Shown piece by piece: positions 43,233-52,368 of a stretch of DNA of 64,000 nt. The translations under genes and the position numbers were made by a program. How positions within the stretch are numbered: the stretch's first letter is position 1; each line of letters opens with the position of its first letter. Source of the stretch: CAWIJJ01 sp963836425 (GTDB taxonomy: Bacteria > Acidobacteriota > Terriglobia > Bryobacterales > Bryobacteraceae); the NCBI GenBank assembly GCA_963836425.1, contig CAWIJJ010000016.1, positions 1-64,000 of the forward strand. The letters run 5' to 3'. The notes beneath the pieces were generated by a model. The model ran no database searches. It was not told where the DNA came from and worked only from the letters and a program-made list of their open reading frames with translations.

Positions 43233-43269
43233 GGGCTGCAATTATATCCAGGCCGGCTTTGCAGCCCAA
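43233..43269 (-). promoter_or_regulatory. Promoter with overlapping inverted repeat upstream of HAF-repeat gene
   Basis: On the minus strand TTGGGC (43264-43269) and TATAAT (43241-43246) are 17 bp apart, about 60 bp before the ATG. Perfect arms GGGCTGCA (43233-43240) and TGCAGCCC (43260-43267) cover the -35 and the region just after the -10. There is no T run, so an operator is more likely than a terminator of the upstream gene. Confidence 0.5.
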
Positions 43270-43322
43270 GTATCAATCGAGCAGTTCTGGTACTTTTGCG
43301 GAATTTCGGAAGAGTGTCAGGG

Positions 43323-44876
43323 TCAGTCCAGGATGCGCAATAGTTCCTCAAACCGGGGGAACTTCCGCAGCGGGTCCAGGTTGCTGTCGTGCTCGTACCA
43401 GCCCTTCTGGGTCAGGCCGGAACGAGCCGCCTTTTCGAGGCAATCGAACGCCTGGTCCACGCTGTCCAGCATGCAGAAGACGCAGCCCACGTTGTACAGC
43501 GTCATCGGATCGTCCGGTCGAAGCACCAGAGCGCGCTCGGCCCACTGCCTGGCCAGGCCGCGCTTGCCCAGCACCGCCATGCCGTTGGCCGCCATGTAGT
43601 AGGACCGGGCATCGTCCGGATGCAGTCTGGCATGGGCTTGGGCGAGTTGAACCCCACGGCGCCTCGACGCGGTCGCGTCAGCGGGACGCCCCAGAACGTC
43701 GTAGATCTGGGCGACGAGCAATGGCGACTGATAGTCGTCCGGCCGTAGCCTCATGGCCTCCTGGTAGAGTGCGGCCGCTTTGGCAAACTCGCCCGCGGCG
43801 AAGGCATGGCGCGCATAGAAGTAGAAGGCTTCGAACAACTCCTGTCCCGAATGGATCGCCGACTCGAAGCACTCCTCGGCGTCGTCGTGCTTACCGTCCA
43901 GCGAAAGGGACAGGCCGCGCGAAGCCTGCGCCTGTGCCGACGCGGGATCGAGTTCCAACGCCTTGAGGCTCGCCCAGTCGGCCTGACGGCGAACCTCGTC
44001 GCTGCGATCCGAATACAAGTAGATGTATGACCAGCAGTCGGCAAGCCCGGCGTACGCCTGCGGGTAATCGGCGTCGAATTCAAGCGCGTGCATGAACAGC
44101 TGCAAGGCGAACTGAATGGCCCGCGGGCTGTACTGGTAATAATACTCGCGTCCGCGCAGGTAGCAGTCGTAAGCACGGAGATCGGAAGTACCGGCACGCT
44201 GGAGGGCACGTTTTTCCCCGGGCGTGAGCGTCACCTCCAGTGCGTGCACCACGCCGTCCGCGATTTCATCCTGGATCGCAAAGATGTCGCTGGCGTTGCG
44301 ATCGTAGCATTCGGACCAGAGCTGAAAACCATCCGCGGCATTTGTGAGCTGCACGGTAATCCGTACGCGATCCGCCGCTTTCCGCACACTGCCCTGGAGC
44401 AGCGCGGCCACCTGGAGGCGGCGTGCGATCTCGGTGACGGCACAGTCCCCGGCCCGAAATCGAAATGACGCCAGGCGGGAGCAGACCCGAAGGTCAGGGA
44501 CTCCACTGAGGGCATTGATGATGGTTTCGGCGACTCCATCGCACAGGTAGGACTGGTCTTGCTCGCGGCTCAGATCGGTGAACGGCAGCACGGCGATAGA
44601 CCGGGCGTTCGATGGCTTCGAGCCCGCGTCCTCGATCGAGGAGCCCCTTGCGGACCACCACGCATCTACTTCCGAGGCGTACGCGTACACCGAACCAAGC
44701 TTTTCGTGGCGCAGCCGGTGCACCGGAAGACCCTGCTCTCGCTCCCACCGCTGGACAGTGCGGACTCCGCGCTTGAGATACGACGCAATCTCCTTCCACG
44801 AATCCAGCCGCATGCCCTTGACGGCGGCCCGAACCGGACCCGGCCGCGCCGGCGGAACCACTGTGAGCTTCCGCAT
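43323..44876 (-). CDS. HTH regulator with TolB-like N-domain and TPR repeats
   Basis: This is 517 residues from ATG 44876. An AlpA/MerR-like helix-turn-helix (DSWKEIASYLKRGVRTVQRWE) comes first. A FlgO/TolB N-terminal-type domain follows (IAVLPFTDLSREQDQSYLCDG, shown in the chain as IAVLPFTDLS and LCDGVAETIINAL), then seven or so TPRs (AYAGLADCWSYIYLYSD, ALYQEAMRLRPDDYQS). No membrane helix is predicted. This arrangement resembles adenylate-cyclase-linked TPR regulators but has no cyclase domain. A longer frame upstream to 44987 is not supported. It is upstream of, and co-directional with, the HAF-repeat gene. Confidence 0.8.
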   Translation of the reverse strand: MRKLTVVPPARPGPVRAAVKGMRLDSWKEIASYLKRGVRTVQRWEREQGLPVHRLRHEKLGSVYAYASEVDAWWSARGSSIEDAGSKPSNARSIAVLPFTDLSREQDQSYLCDGVAETIINALSGVPDLRVCSRLASFRFRAGDCAVTEIARRLQVAALLQGSVRKAADRVRITVQLTNAADGFQLWSECYDRNASDIFAIQDEIADGVVHALEVTLTPGEKRALQRAGTSDLRAYDCYLRGREYYYQYSPRAIQFALQLFMHALEFDADYPQAYAGLADCWSYIYLYSDRSDEVRRQADWASLKALELDPASAQAQASRGLSLSLDGKHDDAEECFESAIHSGQELFEAFYFYARHAFAAGEFAKAAALYQEAMRLRPDDYQSPLLVAQIYDVLGRPADATASRRRGVQLAQAHARLHPDDARSYYMAANGMAVLGKRGLARQWAERALVLRPDDPMTLYNVGCVFCMLDSVDQAFDCLEKAARSGLTQKGWYEHDSNLDPLRKFPRFEELLRILD

Positions 44877-45053
44877 TTCCCTGATACGGAGTTTAGTACA
44901 TCTTATTCCGCAATTGACGCCTGGGTGGACATGCGCCATTCGCAGCCGAAGACCGGTTGGCGCACTTTGGCGGATTGCGATACCCAACTTCGTTCGTCCT
45001 ATGGGTTGATGGCAGGCGAATTGAAACCCGCCCGCCTCAAGGAGAGGTCAAAG

Positions 45054-45416
45054 ATGAAAAACATTGCTGCAAGTTTTGCCGTTATGGCGCTGCTCGGATG
45101 CTGGACTCTTGCGAGCGCCGCGAACTATTCCATCGAACTGTTTTCCCCGGTTGTCGTGGCCGGAACCGAACTGAAGCCCGGCAGTTATACTCTGGAACTT
45201 CGCGACTGGCAGGTCTTTCTTCGGGGTAAGAACACGTCGGTGGCCGCGCTGGCCCGCGTGGAACAGGTCGAGGTACCGTACGACAAGACTTCGATTCGCT
45301 ACCTGACTGTGGAAGGCAAGAACCTGATCCAGGAGATCCGCATCGGTCACACCAACCTGAAGCTGGTGTTTCCTGCCGGCCCCGTGGTCACGATGAATTC
45401 AGGGCCAAAGCAGTGA
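45054..45416 (+). CDS. Small secreted protein of unknown function
   Basis: This is 120 residues from ATG 45054 with a strong AAGGAGAGG site. The signal peptide is IAASFAVMALLGCWTLASA. The mature part is a compact beta-rich domain (YSIELFSPVVVAGTELKPGSYTL in two strands, then RYLTVEGKNLIQEIRIGHTNL). I do not recognise a named family. The hydrophobic alternation suggests an outer-membrane-associated or periplasmic binding module. The adjacent genes run the other way on both sides. Confidence 0.7.
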   Translation: MKNIAASFAVMALLGCWTLASAANYSIELFSPVVVAGTELKPGSYTLELRDWQVFLRGKNTSVAALARVEQVEVPYDKTSIRYLTVEGKNLIQEIRIGHTNLKLVFPAGPVVTMNSGPKQ

Positions 45417-45437
45417 CGTCGGCCCCGCACGGTCCGG

Positions 45438-46451
45438 CTATCGCGCCGTGTACGTCTTGCTGAAATTGTTGCGGCCGTTGGTGACGGTGAACCTCCCATC
45501 CTTCTCCACGGTGGCGCGGATCCAGTTGCCGTCGGCCGCATCGAAGTTGGCTATCATCTGTTCCGGCGCGTTATGGGCTTCGTCATTGCGAAGCGACTTG
45601 TGCGACTGCCAGATGCCCTCGATATCCGGACTCTTGGCCATGGTGTCCCAGGTGTTCGCCGAAGCGAGGCCTTTGCGGGCGCCGTTGTTGACCACGATTA
45701 CCTGCGGGCGGACCGCCCAGACGAACGCGGGAGCGCCCGAATAATCCATGTGGAAGCCGTGGTGGGTGGCCTGGAACAGCGTAGCGGTTCCGACCTTGTT
45801 GACCGGGCAGGCCAGTTCCATTTCCTTATCCCAGGTCAGGTCGCCCATATCCAGGAACTTGAACTTGCCGTAGGTGAGCAGGATGCCGACGCTTCGCTGG
45901 TTCTCGGTGGTGTCCGGCGGTTTCTGCTGCGCGTCCTTGCAGAACGGATTCGGCCCTCCGCCATTGACGGCTTTGGCGATCGGCTCGCCGTTCGAAATCA
46001 GGACCGTGATGTCCACGCCGTCGAGCGGGATCTTGTCCCCCGGCTTCAGAATTGTGCGCTTGCCTTCGGCAACGGCGAGGTAGGCCTCCCACATCTGCTT
46101 CGATCGCGCGTCGCCAAGCTCGATCGATTCGCCGTGATCGTAGTAGTGGGCGATCGGAATGAGCTTGGAAAGCGCGGGAGCGCCGCCCACGTGGTCGGAG
46201 TGAAAGTGGGTGACAAGCAGGGCATCGATCTGCTTGAGGCCGGCGAGTTTCGCCGCTTCCGCGATGCGCTTGGGATCGCGGTCTTCCGGTCCCGGATTGC
46301 CCGTGTCCACCAGCAGCGAATGGCCGGACGGCGTCACGATCAGGGTAGCGGCGCCGCCCTCGGTATCGACCCAGTAGATGTTGAGGCTGCCGTTCTGCGC
46401 CGGAAGCACAGCGGCAGCGAACAGCACAACAGGAAGCAGTTTAAAAGTCAT
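45438..46451 (-). CDS. Exported metallo-beta-lactamase-fold hydrolase
   Basis: This is 337 residues. A signal peptide (LLPVVLFAAAVLPAQ) precedes an MBL fold. The metal motif is HFHSDHVGG (HxHxDH), with further ligands in FLDMGDLTWD and ATHHGFH. It resembles the ComEC C-terminal/late-competence hydrolase type (VDTEGGAATLIVTPSGHSLLVDTGN in parts). The substrate is unknown. It lies 18 bp after the ThuA gene on the same strand and is probably co-transcribed. Confidence 0.85.
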   Translation of the reverse strand: MTFKLLPVVLFAAAVLPAQNGSLNIYWVDTEGGAATLIVTPSGHSLLVDTGNPGPEDRDPKRIAEAAKLAGLKQIDALLVTHFHSDHVGGAPALSKLIPIAHYYDHGESIELGDARSKQMWEAYLAVAEGKRTILKPGDKIPLDGVDITVLISNGEPIAKAVNGGGPNPFCKDAQQKPPDTTENQRSVGILLTYGKFKFLDMGDLTWDKEMELACPVNKVGTATLFQATHHGFHMDYSGAPAFVWAVRPQVIVVNNGARKGLASANTWDTMAKSPDIEGIWQSHKSLRNDEAHNAPEQMIANFDAADGNWIRATVEKDGRFTVTNGRNNFSKTYTAR

Positions 46452-46469
46452 GAAATATCTCGTGGCTAT

Positions 46470-47387
46470 CTAACGGGAAGCAGGAGCGGCACTCGCGCCT
46501 CTGCCTCCGGTACGCACCGGGGCCACGTAATCCACCAGTTCATCTACGGGTTTATTGGCAGCCCAGGCGATTCCGCGGAGCAATGTCCGCTGAATCTGGT
46601 AATTCGAAAAGTTGGCGTACGTGTGGCCCTGCATCCAGACGAATGCGCGCGCGGGTTGCCCGCCGGCGACCGTGTGCTCATAGGTCCACATCTGCGGCAC
46701 CACCTCGCCCTTGTGCTCCCCCGCGCTCGGCGTCGGGGCCATTGTCGCGGTTGCCAGAACGTGAATTGCGGGATTGTCGGCCCAGGTCATTTTGTAGAAG
46801 GCTTCATCGGACAGAGTGAAGTCCGACATGTCCTTCATGATCGGGTTCGACTTATCCACGACAGTGTAGGGGACCGGCGCTTCCAGTGTGTAGTTCACCT
46901 CGCCGTGCTTTTTGCCGCCGCCGACAAGCGTGGCGAAATAAGCAGGATCGGGGCCGCATAGAGAATCGTGAAAGCTCACCAGGCCGCCGCCGCGTTTGAC
47001 GAACGCCTCCAGCGCGGTTTTGTCGCTGTCGGTCATGAAGCCGGCGTCACCCTTATAGATCACCACCACATCGGCATGTTCCAGGTCGGCAGCGCTGGGG
47101 GCATGCAGGGCGCCGCTGACCACGGCGCCGCGTTCGGTAAGCAGCTTGCTCCAGTCGGCCAGGAATTGCGGGTAGTCGTGCTGCCCGGGACCGTGGGACT
47201 TGAGGCCCGCCCACAGGAAAATGTGCATCCCGTTGCGGTTCTGACCCGGCGGCAGCGGAGTGCCCCGGCCGCCGCCGGCGTTGCCGCCTTGCGCCAGGAT
47301 TGGCAGTTGCGCCATGGCTCCCACAATCGACAGCAAAACCAGGCCATGCACAATAGATCGGATCGTCGAACTTCGTCTGACCGTCAC
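46470..47387 (-). CDS. ThuA-domain protein (trehalose-utilisation family), exported
   Basis: This is 305 residues. A signal peptide (IVHGLVLLSIVGAMAQLPILAQ) is followed by a Gly/Arg-rich patch (GGNAGGGRGTPLPPGQ). The ThuA fold comes next: LKSHGPGQHDYPQFLADW, VIYKGDAGFM and GGGLVSFHDSLCG. Such glutamine-amidotransferase-like folds act on sugars in several families, but the reaction here is unknown. The repeated Gly-Arg patch resembles the one in the divergent cytochrome gene, suggesting a shared export or localisation theme. It is divergent from that gene by 211 bp. Confidence 0.83.
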   Translation of the reverse strand: MTVRRSSTIRSIVHGLVLLSIVGAMAQLPILAQGGNAGGGRGTPLPPGQNRNGMHIFLWAGLKSHGPGQHDYPQFLADWSKLLTERGAVVSGALHAPSAADLEHADVVVIYKGDAGFMTDSDKTALEAFVKRGGGLVSFHDSLCGPDPAYFATLVGGGKKHGEVNYTLEAPVPYTVVDKSNPIMKDMSDFTLSDEAFYKMTWADNPAIHVLATATMAPTPSAGEHKGEVVPQMWTYEHTVAGGQPARAFVWMQGHTYANFSNYQIQRTLLRGIAWAANKPVDELVDYVAPVRTGGRGASAAPASR

Positions 47388-47598
47388 AGGCCACCCCTCC
47401 TGATGAGTGATACCGCGTTGTTGTCATCTTATAACGCGGGGCGAGGGGAATAATATCGAAGTCCGGCCGCCTTTGTCCATTCGGGCGCGCGGCCCCTCGC
47501 CTTCGCTTGACAAGCCGGATTGCCGCGAATAGCATGAAACGGTTCTCCGTCCGGGTTGCGACACGGACCAGCCGGAGAAGCGAGGGAGAGGGAAATCC

Positions 47599-48453
47599 AT
47601 GAGGGTGCGATGGGTCATGCCGGCACTGCTGCTGGCCGCGGCGGTGAGTGTGAGCGGGCAGGAAGAGGGCGGCGGACCCGCGGGAGGGCGCGGCGGCGGA
47701 CGCGGTGGACGCGGCGGCACGCGCGAGTTTCTCGGCCTCGGCCGCCAGCCGGATGCTGCGACGGCCGCACGCGGCGAGAAGCTGTACGTTCCCAATTGCG
47801 GTTTCTGCCACGGCAACGAGGCTCGCGGCGCCGAAGCACCAAGCCTGGTTCGCTCTGAAGTGGTGCTGCATGACGACAAGGGCGAACTGATCGGTCCCGT
47901 CCTGATCAAGGGCCGGCCCGATGCCGGAATGCCGGCATTCCCGAACCTCACTCCCGAGCAGATCGCCGAGATCGCCGAATTCCTGCACATGAAGGTCGAA
48001 ATGGCGGCCAACCGCGGCCTCTATGGCCAGATCTATCGCAATCGCAGTGCCGCCACCGGCGACGCCAAAGCCGGAGAGGCGTACTTCAACGGGGCAGGCG
48101 GCTGCAAGCAGTGCCACTCGGTCACCGGCGACCTCGCTAAAATCGGGTCCCGCATGGATTCGGTCAATCTGCAAAACCGCTGGGTCTGGCCCGGCGGCCG
48201 CGGAGGCCGCGGTGCAGGCGCCAGCCCGGTTACGATAACCCTTGCATCCGGACAGAAAGTGGCCGGAACTCTCAAGAAGATCGACGATTTCGACATCTCC
48301 ATGTACGACGCGGAAGGCCGCTACCATTCGTGGCCGCGCGACCAGGTGAAGGTGGAGCGGCCCGATCCCCTCGCAGGGCACCGCCGCCTGCTCGATACCT
48401 ACACCGACCAGGTTATCCACGACGTGACCACCTACCTGGTGACCCTGAAATGA
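47599..48453 (+). CDS. Diheme c-type cytochrome with Gly/Arg-rich N-terminus
   Basis: This is 284 residues. A signal peptide (VMPALLLAAAVSVSG) precedes a Gly/Arg stretch (residues 24-40). Two haem sites follow, CGFCH at 67-71 and CKQCH at 169-173. The first domain (PNCGFCHGNEARGAEAP) resembles short-chain cytochromes of alcohol dehydrogenases. The second half has a beta-rich insert (TITLASGQKVAGTLKKIDDF) between the second haem and the C-terminus, near HSWPRDQVK. It is the likely electron acceptor of the next gene's dehydrogenase, with ATGA overlap at 48450-48453. Confidence 0.87.
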   Translation: MRVRWVMPALLLAAAVSVSGQEEGGGPAGGRGGGRGGRGGTREFLGLGRQPDAATAARGEKLYVPNCGFCHGNEARGAEAPSLVRSEVVLHDDKGELIGPVLIKGRPDAGMPAFPNLTPEQIAEIAEFLHMKVEMAANRGLYGQIYRNRSAATGDAKAGEAYFNGAGGCKQCHSVTGDLAKIGSRMDSVNLQNRWVWPGGRGGRGAGASPVTITLASGQKVAGTLKKIDDFDISMYDAEGRYHSWPRDQVKVERPDPLAGHRRLLDTYTDQVIHDVTTYLVTLK

Positions 48454-50051
48454 CCACTCTCCGCCTGCTGCTTGTACTCCTGCCCGCGCTGCTTACAGCC
48501 CAGGGCCTCGATCCGAAATCACTGACCCTGTTCCGGCAGCCTCCCGACGTCTGGCCGACTTATAACGGCGACTACTCCGGACGCCGTTTCAGCAGCCTCA
48601 CGCAAATCAATGCGGGCAACGTGAACTCGCTGACCCTCGCATGGATGTACCGGATCGGCGGAGTGGGCGCCCAGCGCGGCGTTGGAGAGCCCACCATCAA
48701 GTCCACTCCCCTGATGGTGAACGGCATTATCTACTTCACGATTCCCGATCACGTTTATGCCATCGACGCACGCACCGGCGAGCACATCTGGCAGTACGAT
48801 TGGGAGGATCGCGGGGGCCACCTGGTGGGCAATCGCGGCGTGGGCATGTACCGTGACTGGCTCTACTTCCTGGGTCCGGACGGCTGGTTCATTTCACTGA
48901 ATGCCAAAGACGGCAAGGAGCGATGGCGCAAGAAAGTGGCCGACGAAAAGCTCCAGTACTTCACCACGATGGCGCCCATGATAGTCAAAGACCACATCCT
49001 GGTCGGCGTCGGCGGCGACGCGATGGACGTGCGCGGCTATCTGGATTCCTACGACCCGGAGACCGGAACGCTGCAATGGCGCTGGTGGAGCACCCCTCAG
49101 AAACCGGGCGACCCGGGCGCGGATACCTGGCCCAACAAGAATGCGATGGACCACGGTGGCGGCCAGACCTGGATGTCCGGCACCTACGACCCCGACCTCA
49201 ATCTGATCTACTGGGGTACCGGCAACGCCAACCCGGTCTTCGCCGGACAGAGCCGCCAGGGCGCCAATCTCTGGACCGCTTCGATCGTCGCGTTGAATCC
49301 CGACACCGGCAAGATGGCGTGGTGGTTCCAGGCTTCGCCTCACGACACTCACGATTGGGACAACGTGGAAACGCCCGTGCTGTTCGACGCGGTGATCAAT
49401 GGGCAGAACCGCAAGCTTCTGGCGCAGGCGGCACGCTGCGGATATTTCTTCGTGCTTGACCGGACCAATGGAAAGAACCTCGTCTCCAAGGGCTTCGTGG
49501 GGGTGAACTGGTCCAAGGGAGTGGACGAGAAGGGACAGCCGATCCCGGACCCGGCCAAGGAGCCGAAGCCGGATGGGTCCTTTATCAATACTCCGGGCGG
49601 CGGTGGAACCAACTGGCGTCCCCCCAGCTATAGCCCCGAGACCGGTCTTTTTTACGTGAACGCGCAGCGCGGCTACAGCTTCGGTTACCAGTACGACACC
49701 TCGGATACACCCGAAGGTTACGCGGGCGGGGGCGGAGGCGGCGTAAGCGAAGGCGTGCTCGAGGCGCTGGACGTGAAAACGGGTAACATCGCATGGAGCC
49801 ACGTGTATCCTACCGGCAGCTTCGGCAACGCCGGCGCGGGAATCCTGACCACGGCGGGAAAGCTGCTGTTCACAGGCGACCCGGGAACCAACCTGATCGC
49901 CTACGATCCCGCCAACGGCAAGCCGCTTTGGCATATCGGGCTCAGCCGGGGAGTGAGCAACGGCCCGTCTACATGGATGCTCAATAATACGCAATACTTA
50001 ATAGTGGGTGCTGGGGATACGCTGTTTGCGTTCAAGCTGGCCGGCAGGTAG
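48450..50051 (+). CDS. PQQ-dependent alcohol/sugar dehydrogenase-like protein
   Basis: This is 533 residues from ATG 48450 (overlapping the cytochrome stop). A signal peptide (LLLVLLPALLTAQG) precedes an eight-bladed PQQ propeller: AWMYRIGGVGAQRGVGE, YAIDARTGEHIWQYDW, YFLGPDGWFISLNAKDGKERW and SHVYPTGSFGNAGAG. The calcium/PQQ contacts in DNVETPVLFD fit methanol/ethanol-type dehydrogenases, but the vicinal disulfide is not obvious. It would oxidise a small alcohol or sugar in the periplasm and pass electrons to the neighbouring cytochrome. Sequence alone does not give the substrate. Confidence 0.85.
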   Translation: MTTLRLLLVLLPALLTAQGLDPKSLTLFRQPPDVWPTYNGDYSGRRFSSLTQINAGNVNSLTLAWMYRIGGVGAQRGVGEPTIKSTPLMVNGIIYFTIPDHVYAIDARTGEHIWQYDWEDRGGHLVGNRGVGMYRDWLYFLGPDGWFISLNAKDGKERWRKKVADEKLQYFTTMAPMIVKDHILVGVGGDAMDVRGYLDSYDPETGTLQWRWWSTPQKPGDPGADTWPNKNAMDHGGGQTWMSGTYDPDLNLIYWGTGNANPVFAGQSRQGANLWTASIVALNPDTGKMAWWFQASPHDTHDWDNVETPVLFDAVINGQNRKLLAQAARCGYFFVLDRTNGKNLVSKGFVGVNWSKGVDEKGQPIPDPAKEPKPDGSFINTPGGGGTNWRPPSYSPETGLFYVNAQRGYSFGYQYDTSDTPEGYAGGGGGGVSEGVLEALDVKTGNIAWSHVYPTGSFGNAGAGILTTAGKLLFTGDPGTNLIAYDPANGKPLWHIGLSRGVSNGPSTWMLNNTQYLIVGAGDTLFAFKLAGR

Positions 50052-51338
50052 ATGGGTCATCGAAAATTAATGAGAGTCGCGGTGCCCGCGTCGGCGCTGC
50101 TGATTGGGGGCCTCGTCATCGCGGCCCAGGTTGACGAATTCCGGTTGTTGCCGCTCGACGATCCGGCGATTGCCTACAACACGGCGCCGGTCAACGACCC
50201 GGTAGCCGCTTTGCAGCGGCAGGTCGATTCCGGCAGCCTGCGCCTTGCCTACGATTCCGACCGCGGCTACCTCGAAGCTGTACTGGCCGCCCTCGACGTG
50301 CCCGCTTCCTCGCAGGTGCTGGTGTTTTCCAAGACCAGTTTTCAAGCAACGAAAATCGGCCCGCCGCAGCCGCGAGCGCTCTATCATGCGCCGTCGATTT
50401 CGGTGGGCTACGTGCGTGGAGGCGACGTGCTGGAGTTCGCGGCCGTGGATCCGCGGCAGGGCGTCGTGTTCTACACGCTTGACCAGGAAAAAACGGCGCG
50501 ACCCAAATTCGAGCGCCGCGGCGAGTGCATCCAGTGCCATTGGGGCAATTCCACCCTCGGCGTGCCGGGACTCCTGGTGCGTTCGGTGCCGGTCGAGCGC
50601 TCCGGCGCGCAGATCCTGACCGGTAAGGCTTATATCACGGACCACCGCAGCCCGTTCGAACAGCGCTGGAGCGGCTGGTACGTCAGCGGCACCACCGGGA
50701 AACAGTACCATATGGGGAACCGGTGGATCGAGCGCGGCGCCGCATCCGGGCCCGAGCTCTCCGAGGGTAGCAACATCACCGACCTTCGCCGCTTCTTCGA
50801 CGCTGGCGCATATCTTACGCCGCACAGTGACGTGGTCTCTCTGATGGTGCTCGAGCACGAGACCCGCATGACCAACCTCCTGGTGCGGCTCGGGTGGGAA
50901 ACGCGCCTGGCAATGGAGGCGGGAACTCCGCTGGAACACCTGGACCCGCTCGTCGAAGAGGTTCTGAAGTACATGCTGTTTGTGGATGAGACGCCGCTCC
51001 AGTCGCCGGTTCAGGGCGTTTCGGACTTCACCCGCGAGTTCGCCGCCAGCGGACCGCACGATAGCCACGGCCGCAGCCTGCGCCAGTTCGACCTTACCCG
51101 GAGGCTGTTCCGGTACCCATGCAGCTACGTGATCGACTCGCCTCTTTTTGCCGGCCTGCCGCAACCGGCCAGGGACAAGCTCTACCGCCGGCTGTGGGAA
51201 GTGCTCTCCGGTGAGGACCAAGGGCCGGCATTCCGCCGCCTGACGTCCGCGGACCGCGAGTCCATCTTGCAGATTCTAATCGAAACCCACCAGGACTTAC
51301 CCGATTCCTGGCGGGTAGTGCGTACTACCAGAGGTTGA
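50052..51338 (+). CDS. Single-haem-motif exported protein linked to the PQQ dehydrogenase
   Basis: This is 428 residues. An N-terminal hydrophobic segment (VAVPASALLIGGLVIAAQ) is a membrane anchor or signal. One CIQCH haem motif lies in FERRGECIQCHWGNSTLGVPG. The rest (helical, with HSDVVSLMVLEHETRMTNLL) belongs to no family I recognise. It begins directly after the dehydrogenase stop, so the three genes 47599-51338 form one operon. It may be a mono-haem partner or a haem-containing sensor. Confidence 0.78.
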   Translation: MGHRKLMRVAVPASALLIGGLVIAAQVDEFRLLPLDDPAIAYNTAPVNDPVAALQRQVDSGSLRLAYDSDRGYLEAVLAALDVPASSQVLVFSKTSFQATKIGPPQPRALYHAPSISVGYVRGGDVLEFAAVDPRQGVVFYTLDQEKTARPKFERRGECIQCHWGNSTLGVPGLLVRSVPVERSGAQILTGKAYITDHRSPFEQRWSGWYVSGTTGKQYHMGNRWIERGAASGPELSEGSNITDLRRFFDAGAYLTPHSDVVSLMVLEHETRMTNLLVRLGWETRLAMEAGTPLEHLDPLVEEVLKYMLFVDETPLQSPVQGVSDFTREFAASGPHDSHGRSLRQFDLTRRLFRYPCSYVIDSPLFAGLPQPARDKLYRRLWEVLSGEDQGPAFRRLTSADRESILQILIETHQDLPDSWRVVRTTRG

Positions 51339-51383
51339 CTCCGGCCATCATCTTGAATAAGGTTGGTCTGTTGGGGGTGCTCG

Positions 51384-52361
51384 ATGCAGCGCAGAGCGGT
51401 ATTGCTGTTGTGCGTGTTCTTACTCGCGGCAACGGCGCAGGCACAGAATAAAAAGCGGATCGCAGTACTGAATTTCGACTATTCCACGGTGCAGACCGGA
51501 GTTGCCGCCCTTTTCGGCTCCAACCAGGACGTGGGCAAGGGCATCGCGGACATGCTGGTAGACAAACTGGTCCAGGGTGGAACCTACTCGGTGATCGAAC
51601 GCAAGGAACTCGACAAGATCCTCGCCGAGCAGAATTTCTCGAACAGCGATCGCGCCGATCCCAACACTGCGGCGCGGCTCGGTAAAGTCCTGGGTGTGGA
51701 CGCCATCGTTGTGGGCAGCATCACGCAGTTCGGCCGTGACGATAAGAAGACGAACGTCGGCGGCGGAGCCCTCGGGGGCATCACCGGCCGGTTCGGCATA
51801 GGCGGCGTGCAGCGGTCCAAGTCCACGGCCGTGGTGCAGGTCACGGCGCGGCTGATCAACACCAGCACGGCGGAGATCATGGCCAGCATCACTTCCAAAA
51901 GCGAGGCCACACGCGAAGGCACGGGCATTGTTGGTGCGGGCGGCGACTACGGCAATCTCGCCGAGGGTGTGCTCAATATGCAGAGCAGCAACTTCGCCGA
52001 AACCGTTCTAGGCGAGGCCACCACAAAGACGGTAACCGATCTGGCCAAACAGCTCGACGCCAAGTCCGGCGCGATGCCCACGGTAACGGTGCAGATCAGC
52101 GGACTGGTTGCCGATGCCGCCCCGGATGGAACGATCGTGATCAACGTCGGCTCCAAGGCCGGCGTAAAGGTCGGGGACAAGCTCTCCGTCAAACGCAAAA
52201 TCCGGGACATCCGCGACCCGGCAAGCGGCAAGGTGATCCGCACCGTGGAAGACTCCCTGGGCGATATCACCATCACCGAAGTGGACGAGCTCTCCGCCGT
52301 CGGCAAGTTTAGCGGGAGCAGCCCGGCCAAGGTGGGCGACACCGTTTCCAGCGGGAAGTAG
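51384..52361 (+). CDS. CsgG/HfaB-like outer-membrane assembly protein
   Basis: This is 325 residues from ATG 51384. A signal peptide (AVLLLCVFLLAATAQAQ) precedes a CsgG-type core: KKRIAVLNFDYSTVQTG, then ADMLVDKLVQGGTYSVIERKELDKIL in parts (ADMLVDKLVQGG and VIERKELDKILAEQN), then VDAIVVGSITQFGRD. The C-terminal 100 residues (IVINVGSKAGVKVGDKLSVKR) form a second beta domain. CsgG forms the curli secretion pore; homologues here are more often general secretin-like or sensor proteins. It is followed 8 bp later by a Ser/Thr kinase gene. Confidence 0.8.
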   Translation: MQRRAVLLLCVFLLAATAQAQNKKRIAVLNFDYSTVQTGVAALFGSNQDVGKGIADMLVDKLVQGGTYSVIERKELDKILAEQNFSNSDRADPNTAARLGKVLGVDAIVVGSITQFGRDDKKTNVGGGALGGITGRFGIGGVQRSKSTAVVQVTARLINTSTAEIMASITSKSEATREGTGIVGAGGDYGNLAEGVLNMQSSNFAETVLGEATTKTVTDLAKQLDAKSGAMPTVTVQISGLVADAAPDGTIVINVGSKAGVKVGDKLSVKRKIRDIRDPASGKVIRTVEDSLGDITITEVDELSAVGKFSGSSPAKVGDTVSSGK

Positions 52362-52368
52362 GATCGGA

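Noticed and set aside
43233..43267. Hairpin as terminator of the TPR regulator gene
   Set aside because: It has no T run and overlaps a good -35/-10 pair, so a promoter/operator fits better.
44877..44987. N-terminal extension of the TPR regulator
   Set aside because: It is Arg/His/Cys-rich without a ribosome site. ATG 44876 sits just after AGGGA and gives a normal domain start.
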